DNA of 64,000 bases from Thalassotalea nanhaiensis. Its GTDB lineage: Bacteria > Pseudomonadota > Gammaproteobacteria > Enterobacterales > Alteromonadaceae. Position 1 is the first letter of the stretch, and each line of letters opens with the position of its first letter. The notes under the pieces were generated by a model that was not told the DNA's origin, ran no database searches, and saw only the letters and a list, made by a program, of their open reading frames with translations. Both the position numbers and the translations under genes were made by a program. The stretch lies in contig NZ_CP134146.1 of NCBI RefSeq assembly GCF_031583575.1, positions 744,001-808,000 on the forward strand. The letters run 5' to 3'. Shown here one piece after another: positions 61,738 to 64,000 of the stretch.

Positions 61738-62919
61738 TTAGTGAGCTTTGTTAAAATCTGAAGAATGCTTTTGCAAATACTTAAGCACTAGTGCTTGAGT
61801 ATCACCGTCGAGGTTTACAAATGACAACATACCATTGAACATGCCAGGCCAAGTGTTCGAATCGAAATGGTTTACAGCCGGCTGTGAATGACAAACACTA
61901 CAGGTTTTATCGTAAGTTGATTTTGCAAAAAACCATAAATCGTCAGTTGACTCAGCCAAGGATTCTGGTCTCATCCACACATTAACTTTAATTTCTTGCC
62001 ATGGCAGTCCGGTTAAATCATCTTCTTTTTCTTCGCCAGTCACCGTAACAAAATTTTCTGATTGAGCAACTTCAGGTGTTAAGTATCCTGAGTTTATATT
62101 CATTGCAAAATCTTCGTATAAAACACGACCAAAACCTTTGTTTTTACGCCAAACACTCAGTTCAACCTTCATTGCATCGCCCGTATTTTCTATGATAGTA
62201 ACTTTAGTAGCTGCATTTAGTTCGCCAGCATCTTTAGTTAACCCTTCATCTTCAAACAAGGCTAACTGACGTACACTGTAGTAACTTTCACCCTCGTCAA
62301 AGCTATTTGTCGCCATTGCTTCCAACTCTGCTAACATGCCTTCACCTGAATCCATATTTTCAGGGAGATCATGGGCGATGCCTTTATGACAATCTATACA
62401 GCTTTGATCTCGTTCTGCCGCCATTTTCATTTGCACTTTTGCGCGCTCACTCATAGCAGTGAAATCCATCGAGTCATAATTATGACAATTTTTACATTCC
62501 AGAGAATTGTTTGAGGTAAATCGGTCCCATTCGTTTTGAGCTAAGCGCCCACGCTGTGCAATAAATTTTTCACGAGTATTGATTGTGCCAAATATTTTTC
62601 CCCACACTTCTTTAGACGCTTGCATCTTACGCGCCATTTTATCTGTCCAATTATGTGGTACATGACAATCAGGACAAGTAGCCCTAACACCTGCATGATT
62701 AGACCAATGAACAGTGCCTTTCAATTCTTGATAAACATTGTCTTCCATTTCATGACAACTAATACAAAACTTTTCTGTATTAGTTGCTTCGAGAGCGGTA
62801 TTAAAACCACCCCAAAAAATTACTCCAGCAATAAAGCCGCCAAACGCTAACGTACCTAAGCTGTAATGCACACTTGGTTTTTTGATAATAGAAAAAAATT
62901 CTTTTACTTTAATAAGCAT
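61738..62919 (-). CDS. torC: Pentaheme c-type cytochrome TorC
   Basis: TorC is membrane-anchored (span at residues about 19-40) and carries electrons from menaquinol to TorA. Five CxxCH heme sites are visible: CISCHEM, CPDCHVP, CKNCHNY, CIDCHKG and, in the C-terminal domain, CSVCHSQ. The first four form the NapC/NirT-type tetraheme domain and the fifth the TorA-binding part. The length of 393 residues matches E. coli TorC. The gene lies 17 bases before torA. Confidence 0.95.
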   Translation of the reverse strand: MLIKVKEFFSIIKKPSVHYSLGTLAFGGFIAGVIFWGGFNTALEATNTEKFCISCHEMEDNVYQELKGTVHWSNHAGVRATCPDCHVPHNWTDKMARKMQASKEVWGKIFGTINTREKFIAQRGRLAQNEWDRFTSNNSLECKNCHNYDSMDFTAMSERAKVQMKMAAERDQSCIDCHKGIAHDLPENMDSGEGMLAELEAMATNSFDEGESYYSVRQLALFEDEGLTKDAGELNAATKVTIIENTGDAMKVELSVWRKNKGFGRVLYEDFAMNINSGYLTPEVAQSENFVTVTGEEKEDDLTGLPWQEIKVNVWMRPESLAESTDDLWFFAKSTYDKTCSVCHSQPAVNHFDSNTWPGMFNGMLSFVNLDGDTQALVLKYLQKHSSDFNKAH

Positions 62920-62962
62920 AATAGTTCCTAGAAATTCTTAATTGCAATGGGCATTTAAAACA

Positions 62963-63148
62963 TTAACCGTGCCCAGGAGGACCTAAAATAAGTTGTGACA
63001 TCCAAATAATAAAACCATAACCTCCGGCAGCTAAGGTTGTAAGAATTGGAAAAAAGAAAATGATAATGACTAAAAAGGCCTTAAATTCTTCAGCTTGTGT
63101 ATTAGCCGTTTCAACAGGTGATTCTGAAAGGGGTTCTTGCTCCACCAC
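62963..63148 (-). CDS. torE: Small membrane protein TorE (NapE/TorE family)
   Basis: The 61-residue protein has an acidic cytosolic start, one span (residues about 23-46) and the ending GGYGFIIWMSQLILGPPGHG, which matches the TorE/NapE pattern (GYGFxVWxxQ). It leads the tor operon, 43 bases before torC. The promoter must lie in the 98 bases up to the MscS gene, or overlap it; I see no clear TorR box, and torSTR are not in the window. Confidence 0.85.
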   Translation of the reverse strand: MVEQEPLSESPVETANTQAEEFKAFLVIIIFFFPILTTLAAGGYGFIIWMSQLILGPPGHG

Positions 63149-63246
63149 AATATAACCTCAAGTTTTTAAATATTATTTTAAAGTGTAGTAGAGAGAATCG
63201 TGAATACACAAAATGAATTGGTATTTTTGATATTATTGATGAATAG

Positions 63247-64000
63247 TTAAGCCCGTTGCACGGTATTATTCACCTGCATTGTTGGTGCTAGAATGTTAGC
63301 TTTCCTAAACTCTTCATTTACTCGCAAAGTTATATCGGTCTCCAACGCTTTTTCATACTTGGTGTCCAACACATACACTTTTACGGTCAGTTTATAAGCG
63401 ATGAAATTATTCGTTAACACTTGGCAAATTAATACATTTATAGGTTTATTCAGATAAGCAAATTTACTTAATGCGGCACATTCACGAATAATTCCTTGTG
63501 CTTGTGACAAATCTTCATCTATACCAATATGAAATACGATAGCCACTTGCATATCTAATTCACCGTAGTTACCACAGCTAGTTAGTTGATTTAAAAATGT
63601 GTTGTTTGGAATGGTTACCACGTTATCATCAAGTGTATTCATTTTTACAGAGCGTAATCCAATAGCAACAATATCACCGTACTCACCGCCAAATAAAACC
63701 CTGTCACCTACTTGAAAGGGTCTATCGAACATAATGATTATGCCTGCAACTACAGATGCAGCTAGATCTTTCATTGCAAAACCAACGGCAACAGCTAACG
63801 TACCACCAAGAATAGCTAATAGTTCTTTACTAAATTCAAAGCTCATTAATACGGCTGTTGAAATGGCGAAAAAATAAATTAGGAATTGAAAAAACACCAA
63901 CGCTTTTTGCAGTAGTAAACGACGCTCTGCAAACACTTCACTTAAATCATTTACTATGGTTTTTACTACTTTTAATATTGCCCAAACAACAATAAATAAA
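63247..64000 (-). CDS. MscS-family mechanosensitive channel, 5' end cut by window
   Basis: The frame stays open to the right edge, so the start lies outside. The visible 251 residues contain two membrane spans, the pore helix GGTLAVAVGFAMKDLAASVVAG and the beta domain FDRPFQVGDRVLFGGEYGDIV with VVTIPNNTFLNQLTSCGNY, all typical of MscS channels that release solutes on osmotic downshock. GTG at 63936 is an internal codon, not a likely start. It runs in the same direction as torECAD, 98 bases upstream. Confidence 0.9.
   Translation of the reverse strand, partial: LFIVVWAILKVVKTIVNDLSEVFAERRLLLQKALVFFQFLIYFFAISTAVLMSFEFSKELLAILGGTLAVAVGFAMKDLAASVVAGIIIMFDRPFQVGDRVLFGGEYGDIVAIGLRSVKMNTLDDNVVTIPNNTFLNQLTSCGNYGELDMQVAIVFHIGIDEDLSQAQGIIRECAALSKFAYLNKPINVLICQVLTNNFIAYKLTVKVYVLDTKYEKALETDITLRVNEEFRKANILAPTMQVNNTVQRA

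Overview
The window reads as chromosomal DNA of a marine gammaproteobacterium of the Alteromonadales, most likely Colwelliaceae (Colwellia/Thalassotalea type). This is inferred from the low G+C sequence, the gene content (torECAD, PrkA-YeaH-SpoVR, priA/rpmE, ftsN-hslVU, zur/dusA, TIGR02922-like and TIGR04219-like proteins) and a gammaproteobacterial 16S gene. I see no prophage, plasmid, transposase or CRISPR array. The accessory signals are two MITE-like elements, REP-like palindromes, a decaying 5S array and several small genes.

Layout. 1-5.3 kb: the end of an SDR-type protein (cut by the window edge), small membrane proteins, a membrane-quality set (two SPFH proteins and NfeD) and a CPBP protease. 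5.3-13.9 kb: histidine utilisation, with hutC-hutH-hutU on the minus strand and hutI on the plus strand, each preceded by a HutC-type palindrome. Between them lie a 15-cysteine metallothionein-like gene followed by a SigZ-like sigma factor, an RRM protein, a MITE-like element and a secreted pyroglutamyl-peptidase homologue with Ser in place of the catalytic Cys. 13.9-17.1 kb: an OmpA lipoprotein, soxR with a soxS-like promoter driving a 37-residue ORF and a VOC protein, then rraA and rpmE. 17.3-23.6 kb: priA, ftsN, a sigma-32-type promoter, hslVU and three small conserved genes. 23.7-26.3 kb: an ECF sigma / anti-sigma / DUF4097 cassette and a second MITE-like element. 26.3-31.1 kb: prkA-yeaH-spoVR. 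31.2-34.8 kb: dnaB, a TIGR02922-like gene, and zur divergent from dusA. 34.9-39.6 kb: a phage-shock-type operon with a sigma-54-like promoter and two very small membrane ORFs, then a PCu(A)C protein, a DUF2333 protein and an outer-membrane barrel. 39.8-44.1 kb: cysJIH. 44.2-47.1 kb: a membrane-bound and a soluble pyrophosphatase, divergent. 47.3-50.7 kb: fadBA. 50.8-51.5 kb: a secreted protein built from exact 15-residue repeats. 51.8-58.3 kb: an rRNA operon with tandem promoters, no tRNA in the spacer, two intact 5S genes and two decayed 5S copies. 58.6-63.1 kb: torECAD on the minus strand. The right edge cuts an MscS-type channel gene.

How it works together. The cell appears able to break down histidine (the last step, hutG or hutF, is not here), beta-oxidise fatty acids, assimilate sulfate and respire TMAO. 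Stress control is heavily represented: SoxR, a heat-shock promoter on hslVU, phage-shock proteins, two ECF-type sigma factors and PrkA. The least explained parts are the metallothionein-SigZ pair, the SoxR-controlled small ORF, the 15-residue-repeat protein, the Cys-to-Ser peptidase homologue and the duplicated, decaying 5S-terminator units.
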